DNA of 64,000 nt from Elmis aenea (lineage: Eukaryota; Arthropoda; Insecta; Coleoptera; Elmidae), in contig OX393579.1 in NCBI GenBank assembly GCA_947652605.1, positions 42,476,970 through 42,540,969 on the forward strand, given 5' to 3'. The notes under the pieces were generated by a model. That model had not been told where the DNA came from. It did not search any database and saw only the letters and a list, made by a program, of their open reading frames with translations. Positions 11,822 through 22,501 of the stretch are shown piece by piece; position 1 is the first letter of the stretch; each line of letters opens with the position of its first letter. Position numbers and translations under genes: made by a program.

Positions 11822-12645
11822 CCCTTAACCACAGGGGGGTCCAATAGACAGGTGAGATTGAACCCCCTACATAATTCAAATACAGGGAAACCCCTGATTG
11901 CGATCGTGTATGTGCTAGTGGACTTCAGTACCTTTTAGGCAATCAGTATTGAGCTAGTTGCTAAAGTGTACGTGTCAAATTGTTAGTGGTTGATTTACGA
12001 GGGGCGATTAAAAATTGATAGCGGTCTCAGTGACCGCACGTCTGTTACTACGTAACTATTTTTTTTTTTTTAAATACCTAGGTCAGAAAGAAGGCGATGC
12101 GGAACAAACTGAAGAAAAATTATCCGTTAGAAAAACATGTAAGAAATGTCCTACCCAAAAAAAAAAACTTTCTATTTTTGTGCCGTCTGTAAGACACACC
12201 AATTTAATTGGAATGCTCGAGAACGGTGTGCAGAGACTGCATCTAGTAAAATTTTTACTCTTATGTACCTCCTGCACGTTTCGTAATGTGTAATCTCATG
12301 TATGATTTTGTTATTTTTTTGAGTTATTCTGAGTGTAAACTTGATTGTTTATTTATTAGAATAATTTATTTTTATTTTTAGAAATTTTTATATAGATAAT
12401 TAAACAACATTCCGCAATAATTTAGAATTTTCAGTTTTATGAATAAAATACATATTTTTTGTTTTTTTTTCATAAATGTAGCCTGAATTGTGTAAAATGT
12501 AATAGTAAAGGTCTATAAAATAAGATTGTAAGTCGTTTGATTTAAAAAAAATTAGATATTTAAAATTTTGACCTTTTAAATTAGCGGTCTCCAAAACCTC
12601 ACGTCTGTGGAAGCGGGAGTATTTTCCCACTTCTGTGGTTAAGGG
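11822..12645. mobile_element. Non-autonomous piggyBac element with TTAA duplication
   Basis: The ends CCCTTAACCACAG and CTGTGGTTAAGGG are perfect 13-bp inverted repeats flanked by TTAA on both sides (11818-11821 and 12646-12649). TTAA targeting with CCCTT ends is diagnostic of piggyBac. The opposite arm of the host palindrome, near 12885-12900 (tttcaattaagcaagttata), is the unoccupied form of the same site, which confirms the insertion point. The 824-bp element keeps only the C-terminal end of the transposase. Confidence 0.93.
12085..12290 (+). pseudogene. piggyBac transposase C-terminal cysteine-rich relic
   Basis: The reading VRKTCKKCPTQKKK is followed, after a shift in the A-run near 12158-12168, by FLCRL, a stop, DTPI, a stop, LECSRTVCRDCI. 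Paired CxxC motifs of this kind form the C-terminal zinc-binding domain of piggyBac transposases. The catalytic DDD domain is deleted. Two cysteine positions are now stops, so it is non-functional. It lies inside the TTAA-flanked element, which supports the assignment. Confidence 0.75.
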
Positions 12646-13199
12646 TTAATTGAAATCACACTCAAAATATTATTTAAGATTATTTGGGCACTTTTTTGCG
12701 CAGATTTGAAATTTTTCAACCAATTTTACTTACCTTCATTTGTTTTTGTTTTTTTAACACCAATTTTCTTATTTTAAATACGGCTGATGTTAAAATAACA
12801 AAAACAAATGAAGATTGATAAAATTTGTTGACAAATTTCAAATCTACGCAAAAAAGTGCCCTAGTAGTATTTTGAGTGTGATTTCAATTAAGCAAGTTAT
12901 AAGCAGAAATTAAAAAGCTGATGTGTTTTGTTTTTTATCAATAGCGCAAAAACTATTGGTTTTTTTCATATTTTTTTCACAGAGCAGTTGCTTTTAAATC
13001 ACAGATCATTTTGACCCATTTAAACAACTCTGTATCTCTTACCGTTTACGAGATTCCCATGCTGTTCACTATATTTGGGACACCCTGTATATGAAGGGAC
13101 ACATGAAAAAAATTATTACCGGTAAAAACGTTTTATTTGTCCTAAACATTCGATTTATGCAAAAATTAGCGAAGGCATACCTTGTGGGACAACCTGTAC

Positions 13200-13900
13200 T
13201 TATAGTAGGTATATGTCCCAATATATTATGTTAACATTTTACATATCGGAAGCCTGTTAGTCGACTTTTATCTGCCAGCACTTATTGACCAGGAGCCTAT
13301 TAAACGAAAAATCATATATTTTGGAAATATATTAGTTAACAAAAAAAAGAATTTTTGAGATCTATTTCTTTAAAAATATTTAAAACATTGTCAAAATTCA
13401 TTTGTCACTTAATAGAAAATCAAATTTGTATTATTAATGACGCTCCTTCGTGATACCCTAGTAATATGTTAGGCTTATGGAAATGAGCCACCAGTTTATT
13501 ATCCTTTGTATTAAACTACATATTTATGAAAAAGTTAGCAAATTATGTAAATGAGTTTATTTAACAAAGCCCTTATCTTTTTCTCATAGAATCTCTTGTA
13601 GAAATGCTAAACCAGGTTCAAGACCATTTTCTCTTCATAGCGATATAGACCCCCAAGAGATCGATAAAGTTTTGAAAGGGAACCGATAAAACTCGAGAGG
13701 CCAGTTGGACCCCCCCTATGGATAAGTCAGTTTTAAAAAATGTGATAATTTTTAATTAACAAGAATAAAGCAAATGTAGATTTTTAAAAAATTTGATTTA
13801 AAAAAAAATCTTTTAAAGAATGCTGTGGTTATTCATGTCATATACACTCCGCTTGAGTGACTCGAGTATAGTAAATTGAACCGGAGGGTCCTTAAGACTA
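13200..13900. other. Intergenic stretch without a recognised feature
   Basis: AT-rich sequence with a slightly GC-richer patch at 13640-13720. I see no coding family, inverted repeat or RNA gene. Confidence 0.45.
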
Positions 13901-13904
13901 GTGT

Positions 13905-14700
13905 ATATCTAAGCCACTGCGATTAACAGGATCTCTTAATAAATCTTTACAATAATTTGAAGTTTTTGAAACAGACTCTAAATAGAAATACAAGTTATTG
14001 GTATCAATGGATTGGTTAGAAGATGCTCCATTTAAATAACCGCTTGTACCACCATAGTTTCATTTAAAAAAATTGACTTTTTGTCAAAAAACTGATTCCG
14101 CAACCTTCAAAGCCGATTAAAGTAACCTAAATGTAAATTAAAATTTACAAAAACATTTTTTGGACAATTGTTGACATAATCAAATTCAATTTATGCAGGT
14201 CACGGCACACTTAATAAAAAATAAAATTTTGGTTCAAAAATTATTTGAGGTTATAAAAATAGTGCAGTTGTATCCAAAATCGCTTCCTCTTTCCAAAAAT
14301 GTAAAAATATACAGGATGTTCCATTTAAAATATTTAAATATATATTTAAATAGAGCATCTTCTAACGCAGTGTTTCCCAAAGTGTGGTACGCGTACCACT
14401 AGGGGTACGGAAAGAGTTTGGTGGGAAAACGCGATTATAATGAATGTTATTTATAATATAACTTTTATTTATTTTATTTGTATTTTATTATAAATTAATT
14501 TTATCTCGTTTACTATTTTAATTTTTTTTTTAACGAGGGATACTCAGTGTTACGAAAATTATAGAATAGAAGAGGTACACAGATGGCGAATGTTTGGGAA
14601 ACATGTTCTAACGAATCCACCGATACCAAGTTTTTTTTTAAGAGTCTGCTTCAAATTATTGTGAAAATTTATTAAGATATCCTGTTAATCGCAGTACCTA
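13905..14700. mobile_element. Foldback element split by a hAT insertion
   Basis: The left arm (actgcgattaacaggatctc, 13916 onward, through ggttagaagatgctccattt near 14014) is mirrored on the right (gagcatcttct, then cgaatccaccgatacc, down to atcctgttaatcgcagt at about 14693). The right arm is interrupted at 14368-14605 by a hAT MITE. A TACAGGATGTTCC end at 14318 lies inside, so the history is composite. The borders are approximate. Confidence 0.7.
14368..14605. mobile_element. hAT MITE with 8-bp target duplication
   Basis: It begins CAGTGTTTCCCAAAGTGTGG and ends TTTGGGAAACATG, flanked by the perfect 8-bp duplication TTCTAACG (14360-14367 and 14606-14613). CAGTGTTTCCCA ends and 8-bp duplications are typical of hAT elements. 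At 238 bp it has no coding capacity. The unoccupied site is preserved in the mirror arm at about 14012 (ggttagaagatgc). Confidence 0.92.
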
Positions 14701-14844
14701 CACTGTGCATAACTGCAACAAAACAAATCAATCAAAACAAAAACAAAGGTGCGACGGAAGATCGCTGTGAAAACAAACAAATGCTTGTTTACGTGTTTGT
14801 AGGTCATTGCGGTGGTAGAAAAATGATTACACAGTCATTAAATT

Positions 14845-15010
14845 AAAACTTAACAAAAAATTAAATTTTGTTTCAAAAATTGTTTGAAGTTTAAAAATTA
14901 ACCAAAATAGTGCAGTTGTATCCAAAATCGCTTCCTCTTTCCAAAAATGTAAAAATATACAGGGTGTTCCATTTAAAATAACACAGTTGGAGTCATTTCC
15001 TACGAAACCG
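14845..15010 (+). repeat. Second copy of the 14190-14330 repeat
   Basis: The block from ttgtttcaaaaattgtttga through agtgcagttgtatccaaaat and cgcttcctctttccaaaaat to atacagggtgttccatttaa repeats the sequence at 14215-14335 with few changes. Both copies finish in a TACAGG(G/A)TGTTCC end, as do the repeats at 1-490 and 20313-20730. They appear to be one dispersed non-coding element family. Confidence 0.65.
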
Positions 15011-15206
15011 GAAGTGAAACAACTGTGTGCATATGCTCAAAAAAACCGTTTTTTGTACATATCGTAAGTCCAAAATTTCATTAATCTAAAATTAAAATTA
15101 AAGAAAAAAAAGAGTGTGTACAACACTCCATTTACACCCGGCATAGCGAAAATTATTTGGTGGCCACACCAGTTTATTTTAATTACATTATTACCCAAGT
15201 GTTAAA

Positions 15207-15445
15207 GCTGTATTACACTACACAATTTCTTGTACAATTTCTTGTACAATTTCGTGTACAATTTCTTGTTCAAGAAATTTTATACTAGATTGTACAGCTG
15301 TTGCCAAGTTACAATGTCGTCAATTGACATACGCGAAGTGTCAGTTTACGACCTAAGACGTGTTGTAACTTGGCAACAGCTGTACAATCTAGTATAAAAT
15401 TTTTTGGCAGCAAATTGTACAAGAAATTGTATAGTGTAATACAGC
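15207..15445. mobile_element. MITE with GCTGTATTACAC ends
   Basis: GCTGTATTACACTA at the left pairs with TAGTGTAATACAGC at the right, and the inner arms ttgtacagctgttgccaagt and acttggcaacagctgtacaa also pair. The left arm carries four tandem copies of acaatttcttgt (15222-15269), whereas the right arm holds about one. No coding sequence. The superfamily is uncertain because the target duplication is unclear. Confidence 0.75.
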
Positions 15446-17410
15446 CATTAAGTAAACCTTTAGGATCATTCTTTTCACTTTCATGTAAAGTCATCAATTA
15501 TTAGGTCACATATGACAATATTACGTCCTAAGATAGGTTTAAACAATAAAAGAATAGCAGTATTATTTTCAAACTAAAACAATTTTGTTTTTAAACAATT
15601 TTTCCGACGACCACTATGTAAAGCGAGTAATTTCGCACGACTTACTACTACTGAAAATGACAAATTGCGCATGACACCGGAAATTGTGTGCAAAGTGCAC
15701 TTTGCGTGTGTAAAGTGACGATTTCCGCTACATTACACACGCTAAACGCGCTGTCAAGTTAACGTGAAGAAAATCTAACCTCACAAATGTCAAGTGTCAC
15801 CAACGTCAAAAAAATGTTATTTTCACAATTTTTTTGCAGAATTAATGATTATGTCTAAATGGTCGTCGGAAAAGCATAGTGTACAACTCGTGCTGAAAGA
15901 ATATTTCACACTCGTATGACTGAGCCACTCGCCTGTTCAGCACTAGTTGTACAATATACTATTAAACATTCATAAACTACTGAAATAATGTATCACCGAC
16001 AATTCAAATGCAGTTAAAGAATCGTGTTTCATTATTAACAATACATTGTGGAACACACAAAAATGAAACACTGATATACAGAGACTAATATACAAGTGCA
16101 ATAAAATTCTTTAAAAAGAAATAAACGTAAATCATACTGTTATTTCGTCGTATAACCATAAAATGATTCCTGTTTTAAAGTAGTTTTTAAGCTTGGCAGT
16201 ATATACTTCGAGCCATAAAATTCTCCCGACACTAACACGTCGGATAGTTTCGATTTTACAATCCATTTTTGAATATTTGTGCCTGATAATTGTGAAAATA
16301 ATCAAGAAAATGCCGACATAACAATGGTTTTATTGTGGTGTTAAATTAATTGAATCATTTAAGGATAACATTTCTTGACATACAATTGGAGTTAAATAAC
16401 GACCATAATAATAACAACAACAGAGATTCAGAAAAGTTGTATAAATACTATTTTAAACACTTTGTGGCGATATATTCATTATTTTAACGAAATTCGTTAC
16501 TTGTATAATATTTACTTATAATTATGCATATTCTGGATTTGCAAAAAATGGTCTCATCGTTTTATTATTTCATTTTTTCCAAAGTATATTTTAATAATAA
16601 TTTATTCCTTCTTTCAAGAAAAGAATATTGCAAAAGGAAATTCTATTTTTATGGCATACGGTGTGAAAGATCCTATTTGTTATTTTCTCATGACTGATTT
16701 TTTACAATAAAATTTGCTTGATTGGTTTTACGATATAATTTTACTCATTTGAATGATTTTTATTCTTATTGAGAAAGGTTGAAATATTGATCATTTACCT
16801 TTGGAGAAGAAAGGTTTTCACTTATTACGACGCTTTTCTTATAAACAAAAGGTTCATTAATTCATCATGAAATATGAGAGAATAGTTGTATAAAGTATTT
16901 TTAATTGAAATTATGCTGCTTGTTGTATTGAATAAAGAATTCTTTGGGTTAAGACTTTGCAACTTAAAACTTTTATTACAATGTTCAGTTAAGGTTCTTC
17001 TGATTGATTTGGAACACGGTTGTAATGATCGATTTTCGACCCCTATTTCAAAAATATGGAAGTTAGTCGACTTGTGATTTGGTGATTGGATAAAAACTTA
17101 TGTATTTGATGCAAAGCAAGGATTTTGTAATGATGAAGCAGGCCACTCTTGTGCAACTCTGACCTCTTATGACAGACTACATCTCTCTAAACTCTTCTGA
17201 CGGAATAAAAATGTTGTAAACAATTTTTTTTCGTTTTAAAGATTTTGGGGTCTTTCATTGTAAGAGTTAAGTCTTTTTTTAATCAATGATTCATCAACAG
17301 AAATAAGCTTTTTTATAATAAAGTTTGGGTCACATTCAATACATGCCGCTCAGCTGAGAGTTGTTTTGGTATGACTTTGGGGGACACACCTCTGATCATC
17401 AAATTTACTG
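15446..17410. other. Mostly unique AT-rich DNA with one short foldback
   Basis: A hairpin-forming stretch at 15884-15957 (agtgtacaactcgtgctgaa mirrored by ttcagcactagttgtacaat) belongs to the ACTCGTG-type foldbacks. The region 15660-15760 is somewhat GC-richer, with gtgtgcaaagtgcactttgc, a local palindrome. No gene is recognised between 16000 and 17410. Confidence 0.45.
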
Positions 17411-17414
17411 ACAA

Positions 17415-18123
17415 GGGAAGGTCACGATACGTTGTCGCTAGAATTTGATTCCAGCTGTGTTTATTACCTCAAGGGCATCAAAACTAAATGTTTTCCAGAG
17501 TTATACGTGCCACTGGCCATTACCTTCGAAAAAATAGGGGAAAAACTGAAAAGTTGAATAATAAAAGTAATATTTGCGATCGCGTTGGCCATGAAACCGT
17601 CAAAGACAAAATCGAAATTCTTCTATTTACCAATGCGCACATCCTTTACAAGTATAATGGTGCAAAGTTTTTGAAAAAATCTTAAACGGTTCCGAAGAAA
17701 AACGCAAAAAACGAGGACTTTGTAAAAACTGTTTTCCCTATGTTAAACGCCTATGCAAGTCGCATAGATATAGTAATACAGATATACGACAACTTCTCAA
17801 TTCATAGCGCTTATGCAGGGGTTTCGTTTTTGACGTTTTTCTCCGGAACCGTTCAAGATTTTTTCAAAAACTTTTCACTATATTACTTGCAAAGGATGCG
17901 CCTATTGGTAAATAGAAGAATTTCGCTTTTATCTCTGACGGTTTCATGGCCAACGCGATCGCAAAAATGACCTTTTTGTACCAATTTTTCAGTTTTTCCC
18001 CTATTTTTCCGAAGGCAATGGCCAGTGGCACGTATAACTCTGGAAAACATTTAGTTTGGATGCCCTTGATGTAATAAACACAGCCGGAATCAAATTCTAG
18101 CGACAACGTATCGTGACCTTCCC
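17415..18123. repeat. Inverted duplication of a protein-like segment
   Basis: The arms at 17415-17722 and 17822-18123 are inverted copies (for example gaaggtcacgatacgttgtc against gacaacgtatcgtgaccttc), separated by about 100 bp. They are clearly diverged but colinear over some 300 bp. Both arms can be read towards the centre as the same peptide, so the duplicated unit once had, or still has, coding character. No terminal motif or target duplication typical of a transposon is visible. Confidence 0.75.
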
Positions 18124-18136
18124 TGGTGAGCTTCAA
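17864..18136 (-). pseudogene. Unrecognised 90-codon frame in the inverted duplication
   Basis: I do not recognise the family. The frame begins MKLTREGHDTLSLEFDSGC, then VYYIKGIQTKCFPELYVPLA and IAFGKIGEKLKNWYKK, and stops after NIVKSF. The mirror arm (plus strand, about 17420-17680) reads nearly the same, LTREGHDTLSLEFDSSCVYY and FPELYVPLAITFEKIGEKLK, with a stop after LKS. Many differences between the arms keep the residue class, hinting at past protein-level constraint. It could be a captured exon fragment or an unfamiliar mobile-element gene. Confidence 0.4.
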
Positions 18137-18139
18137 GTC

Positions 18140-19100
18140 AAGTCCTTAGTATGCTTTCCATTAGTGATTTAGTGATTCAGCGATTTAAACACTGCAGCCT
18201 GCACTGTTTTAACACCTTTTGATTCAGCTCCTTAGGAGCTTCACGAAAAGTATGTCCCTTTTAGCATTTCACCGCCGTCTTAAATGAGTGTAGGTACCAA
18301 TTATACAAACTGTCGCGTACGACTAATTCGTGCTTTACCATAAACTCTTTGTTACTTGGCGTAAAAATCTTTACATAACTCTTCCAGTTTTTAACAAAAA
18401 ATGATTCAAATACATACATCAATCAATTATTACACAAAAATCAGGTAGTAAAAAGCAATAGCGACAAACAGTGATATCATTTGCAGGGAAAGGCAGCTTT
18501 AAAATCATAAACTGCCAATTGACAATCTGCTATGACGCACCGTTCAAAAGTTACAGACCCCGGTCTCGATGCGTTTTGACCACACCTCGTATACATCGGA
18601 GATGCAATAAAATTCCCGACCATGTGTTTTAATAGTATTATAAAATAAATTCGATATATGTTTATGCATGTAATAATGGGTTGACGGTTGACCTACACAC
18701 GCGATCATCTTGCAAAACTCAAAACGCGTTTTCCGCGGACCATAAAAGCCTTCTTAATAGTACAGACGGCGAACAAATGCTTTCTTAAAAGCTCCAGTGT
18801 AACAATATTGCATTTCTCGTGCTACTATGTTCGTAAATAGGAAATAAATAACAGTTTAATAACCTAGTAAGCTAAACGTTGCTTTCATTTGAAACTTCAA
18901 CATTAAAGTTATTTTGCTTCCGTTTCATTATTGAAAAAACTACTTCAGTAATCTTTTTTTTTTGTTTTTTGTTTAGCTAATTGCGGCAATGCATAATACA
19001 TAAAATTAGATTTATGACAGACATTTGACATTTAAAAAATTACATACACTTTTCTCAACTTCAACAACAAAAATGTAATTATGTGGAAATTTGTTATTTC
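18140..19100. other. Intergenic stretch without a recognised feature
   Basis: AT-rich, low-repeat sequence. I see no coding family, RNA gene or paired termini. Confidence 0.45.
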
Positions 19101-19112
19101 AAGTAATTAGGA

Positions 19113-19401
19113 CAGTGTTTCTCAAACTTTTTACTTTAAGGACATTTTCCAATATCAAAAGCTTCCAGAGGACCCCAATGAATAGTTTTGTAGACAATAT
19201 TTTATTATAATATAGGGTTATTTTTTGTAGAAATGAAATGTATAAATAAATCATAAAATTTTTATTTAGGAACCAGATAAATATAAAAAGAACAAAGAAA
19301 TCAATATGAATGATTTTCGAACATACAAAAAGACTCAGGGGACTCCTTTAGAAGGATTCTGTGACCCCTAGGGATCTGCAGACCACACTCCAAAAACACT
19401 G
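19113..19401. mobile_element. hAT MITE with 8-bp target duplication
   Basis: It starts CAGTGTTTCTCAAACTTTTT and ends ACTCCAAAAACACTG, flanked by AATTAGGA (19105-19112) and AAGTAGGA (19402-19409), an 8-bp duplication with one change. CAGTGTTT ends are shared with the element at 14368, although the interior differs. It is 289 bp long and non-coding. Confidence 0.85.
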
Positions 19402-19521
19402 AAGTAGGACAATTATTATTATTTAATAATTTTTGTAGCAAGTAATTAACTTTCTCACCATCCCCAAATAGAAAAATATTTGCTTTGTGAAAGTTTGTAA
19501 TACCGAAAAAATTTACCTATA

Positions 19522-20146
19522 CAGGGTGTGTAAAAATTGGCGGAAGGGCTACACGGGGCGATGTTCTTCGTAAAATTCTAAGTCGAAAATCTTAATATGA
19601 AAATGTTGTACCATGCTTGCTGTGCCTGCAAGAGGTCCTCAAAGTTTTGACATTTAGTCCTTTAATAGGCGTTATTATTTAATACTTGCAAATGAAAAAG
19701 CTGCAATTTGGAATAAAAATAGATTTCGAATAGCATTTTTTCCTAGATATTGTGTTCTTCCTATCAAAAATTGGTGTTGAAAATATGTAAATCACTGATT
19801 TTAATGACAGTAATACATATGGCAACATTTTCATTAACTGTCATCTCTGTTTTTCTCGTAATTATTTCTAGTTTATGTTTTACGATACCCAAAAGTTTGC
19901 AGCTATGTTTACGAACTGAAGGCTTTCAGTACGAAAAAAAATTGTAAATACCTAAGTAAAAATTGCTGATAAAAAAATGTCCAAACGCAAATCAATGTAT
20001 GCAATGTTGCCAATTTTTTTTTTCTTTTAATGGTTCCTGAGGCCATAGGAAGCATGGTACAACATTTTCGTATTAAGATTTTCGACTTAGAATTTTACGA
20101 AGAACATCGCCCCGTGTAGCCCTTCCGCCAATTTTTACACACCCTG
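19522..20146. mobile_element. CAGGGTGTGTAA foldback element (TA target)
   Basis: CAGGGTGTGTAAAAATTGGC at the left is mirrored by GCCAATTTTTACACACCCTG at the right, with TA at 19520-19521 and 20147-20148. The arms pair for about 110 bp, to the blocks tgttgtaccatgcttgc and gcatggtacaaca. The interior is AT-rich. Unlike several other CAGGGTG foldbacks, it lacks a clear ATCTC-N11-GAGAT dyad. Confidence 0.85.
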
Positions 20147-20312
20147 TATAATATGTTTTTTTATGTGTCTTATCATAGATAGCTATAATAATTTATTTAA
20201 ATTAACGAGTTATTGCCGAAAATTCGTAAGGAAAAGAAAAAATTATAAATTTACTCCTATTCCTATATTAATACCTTTCAATTGTTCAAAAATTACCGCC
20301 AACCACCTTCAT

Positions 20313-20730
20313 AGCCTACTCCAAAATATTACGTTGCCCTAATAATTTACAATAAACTCGCGATATCTCGAATAACATCAGTTTTAGGTATAAAACATAG
20401 TGAACTTTTTGAAAGACAATCAAATTTTCTACAAGACTATGTAAAAACAAATAGGGTGTTTTATTTAAAACGGTTGACTTTAGACACATAAAACCTAATA
20501 CATTTGGAAAGTAAATATTAAGAGGAATCCAAAAATGTAAAAATATACAAGGTGTTCTATTTAAAACTTCAAAGTTTGAGTCTGTTTCCGGTTGAACCGG
20601 AAGTCGTATTGCAACCTTAGTATTTTCATAAAATTCGAAAAATACAATAACACTTAAATTCAAAATTTCATTTTATATCTTCAATGATGTTTTAGATATT
20701 TGTCTGTTTCCATACTTTTGCGCATCCCTG
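20313..20730 (-). repeat. Dispersed repeat with a CAGGGATGCGCAAAAG end
   Basis: The right end, ttttgcgcatccctg followed by TA, is the reverse of the start at 63721 (cagggatgcgcaaaagtatg). The inner blocks gtttccggttgaaccggaag and gaggaatccaaaaatgtaaa are shared with 63850-63950 and with 1-490. Only one terminus is certain. It is probably a non-autonomous TA-target DNA element. No coding sequence. Confidence 0.65.
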
Positions 20731-20871
20731 TATAAACTGCCGAAACGTTTAATTATTTGAGTCTAAGATTTCGTTTGTTAGAATTTAAAAAAAGAAAGAA
20801 AAAAGCGTTATGTCTGATTTATTTACACAGATCAATAAAAAACATCCAATACAATGTAAATACGTCATGAT

Positions 20872-21756
20872 TAGGGATTCTGTCCCGGGAATTTCCCGAG
20901 ACGTAAGTCCCGGGAATTCCCGGGACTTTCTAAGTCTCGAGTCCCGGGACATTTAGTTCGAGACTCGAGACGAGACTAAATGTTACAGAACACTGAAAAT
21001 AATTTTTAATACTTCTTATTTTTAAACAAATTTTACTGCCACGAGTTTAGCAAAAATATTTGGTTTCATAATTTTTTAATAGTTTATAGTTTATACTAAC
21101 AATCAGTAGTTACTTAACTTTATTTAAATTTTTTGCCTGCCATATTTAATTATTTATGTTAATTTCTTGTCTGCTTTAAAGCTAAAAGATAATAAAAATA
21201 AAAGTTTATTAGTAAAAATATATTTTACTTATGCTTGTTATGTTTTAAAGTTTAATGAAAATTGTAAAGTTTATTTAAAATAGGCATTTACTTGAAAATA
21301 TATACTTTATTTACTGTAGAATGTAGACTTAATTAAAAATAATAATACTACTCCTACTACTGTACTTTATTTATAAAATAAATGCTTCAAAAACAAAATC
21401 CGTGAATTTAGTTTAGTTAAAAAAAAAATCTGTCAACTGTCACGACCGATTCACGATCACGATACGTGCAAAGAAGCAATTTTAAATACGTAGCGGGTGC
21501 TTTCAGAAACAATGGCACTGTCAAGAAAACTTATTTTTTACAGTAAAAATAACCGATGAATTTTGAGTACATGAACATATCATAATTTTTCTTGCACGTT
21601 ATAAAATCTTCCGTCATTTTTGACGGGTTATACCACCATTTTCTAGTACATAAATAAAATTCGCAAAAGTCTGGAAGTCCCGGGAAGTCCCGGGACTTTG
21701 ATAAAAAAAGTCTCGAGTCCCGGGACTTCAAAAATGGTCGAGACTCAGAATTCCTA
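20872..21756. mobile_element. hAT-like element with GTCCCGGGAC subterminal arrays
   Basis: A perfect 8-bp duplication GTCATGAT flanks the element (20864-20871 and 21757-21764). The ends are TAGGGATTCTGTCCCGGG and, at the right, gagactcagaattccta. Both subterminal regions are packed with the palindrome gtcccgggac and with gtctcgag/ctcgagac blocks, while the middle is AT-rich and non-coding. The 8-bp duplication supports hAT. The dense palindromes are presumably transposase-binding sites (inference). Confidence 0.85.
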
Positions 21757-21764
21757 GTCATGAT

Positions 21765-22491
21765 CTCCATTAAATGCATATTAACATCGTTTTACCGCAA
21801 AAATAATTTATAACATAATATAAAAGAATCAAGAAAGTTCATAAAAACCATAAATTCATAATCAAATGTTATATAAATATATTGGGCCCTAAATTTAAGC
21901 TTCCATTGTGTATAAGAAGAGGGAAAAATCAGTAACCGTAACAAGACTATTCCACTTGCTCATTTTGTTAACATAAACGTAGATTCGAGGCGTCGTAGTG
22001 TCGGCAGAGTATCCCAGTCATTGACTAGTCTAGATCGGGGGTCAAATAATGTTTTGCTTGAAACGAAGACGTATATAAAGAGACGTTTATATTTTGCATA
22101 GCACGTTAAGTGCAAAAACGAGGAAGTTTATGACGCGCCAAAATGTTACCTTGTTTTAAGTTCAAAGGTTAATAGTTGGATGGGCATCTAATTAAATTTC
22201 AGTTGAAAAGTAACAGGTATGTGTTAATTTTAAACAGATGTCAACGAAATGTAAGTCACCCAATTTGTGCTTTAATTTTGGATTTAAATAATTACATAAA
22301 TCTTTAAAAAAAAAAACAGATCGACTTAAAACAAATAGGTCAATAACAGATGCGGCATTTGTACGTAAAGACCGGTCCAGACAAGCGCAACAGAACGGCG
22401 AACCTACATAAAGCAGCCCAACATTTCACTTATAGACCTGAATACAGACCAACGCAACAGAAAGGCGTACCGAACAGCAAACCGAACAGAG
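21765..22491. other. Intergenic stretch upstream of the pogo-like element
   Basis: No gene is recognised. A TATA-like acgtatataaagagacg lies at about 22070 without a gene to serve. The end (22360-22490) is GC-richer, with two related stretches (caagcgcaacagaacggcga and caacgcaacagaaaggcg) that form a diverged direct repeat. Confidence 0.4.
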
Positions 22492-22501
22492 TAGGGGAGA
22501 A

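Larger units (their letters stand above)
11673..13087. mobile_element. Inner CAGGGTGTCCCA foldback element (split by a piggyBac)
   Basis: CAGGGTGTCCCAAATATAGT at the left is mirrored by ACTATATTTGGGACACCCTG at the right, with TA at 11671-11672 and 13088-13089. After removal of the piggyBac at 11822-12645 the arms pair almost to the centre (about 12775). Near each end lies the dyad block: atttcgtaaacgctaagag (from 11706) and, mirrored, tatctcttaccgtttacgag (from 13033). Confidence 0.85.
11563..13196. mobile_element. Outer CAGGGTGTCCC foldback element (split by insertions)
   Basis: The left arm CAGGGTGTCCCACAAGGTAT is mirrored at the right as ATACCTTGTGGGACAACCTG, flanked by TA at 11561-11562 and 13197-13198. 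Only about 110 bp of each arm belongs to this element. The centre is occupied by a second foldback (11673-13087). The original element was therefore a palindrome of about 215 bp. It encodes nothing, and a Tc1/mariner-type transposase is inferred from the TA target. Confidence 0.85.

Noticed and set aside
22070..22090. TATA-like motif acgtatataaagagacg
   Set aside because: No gene start or conserved leader follows. TATA-like strings are common in AT-rich DNA.
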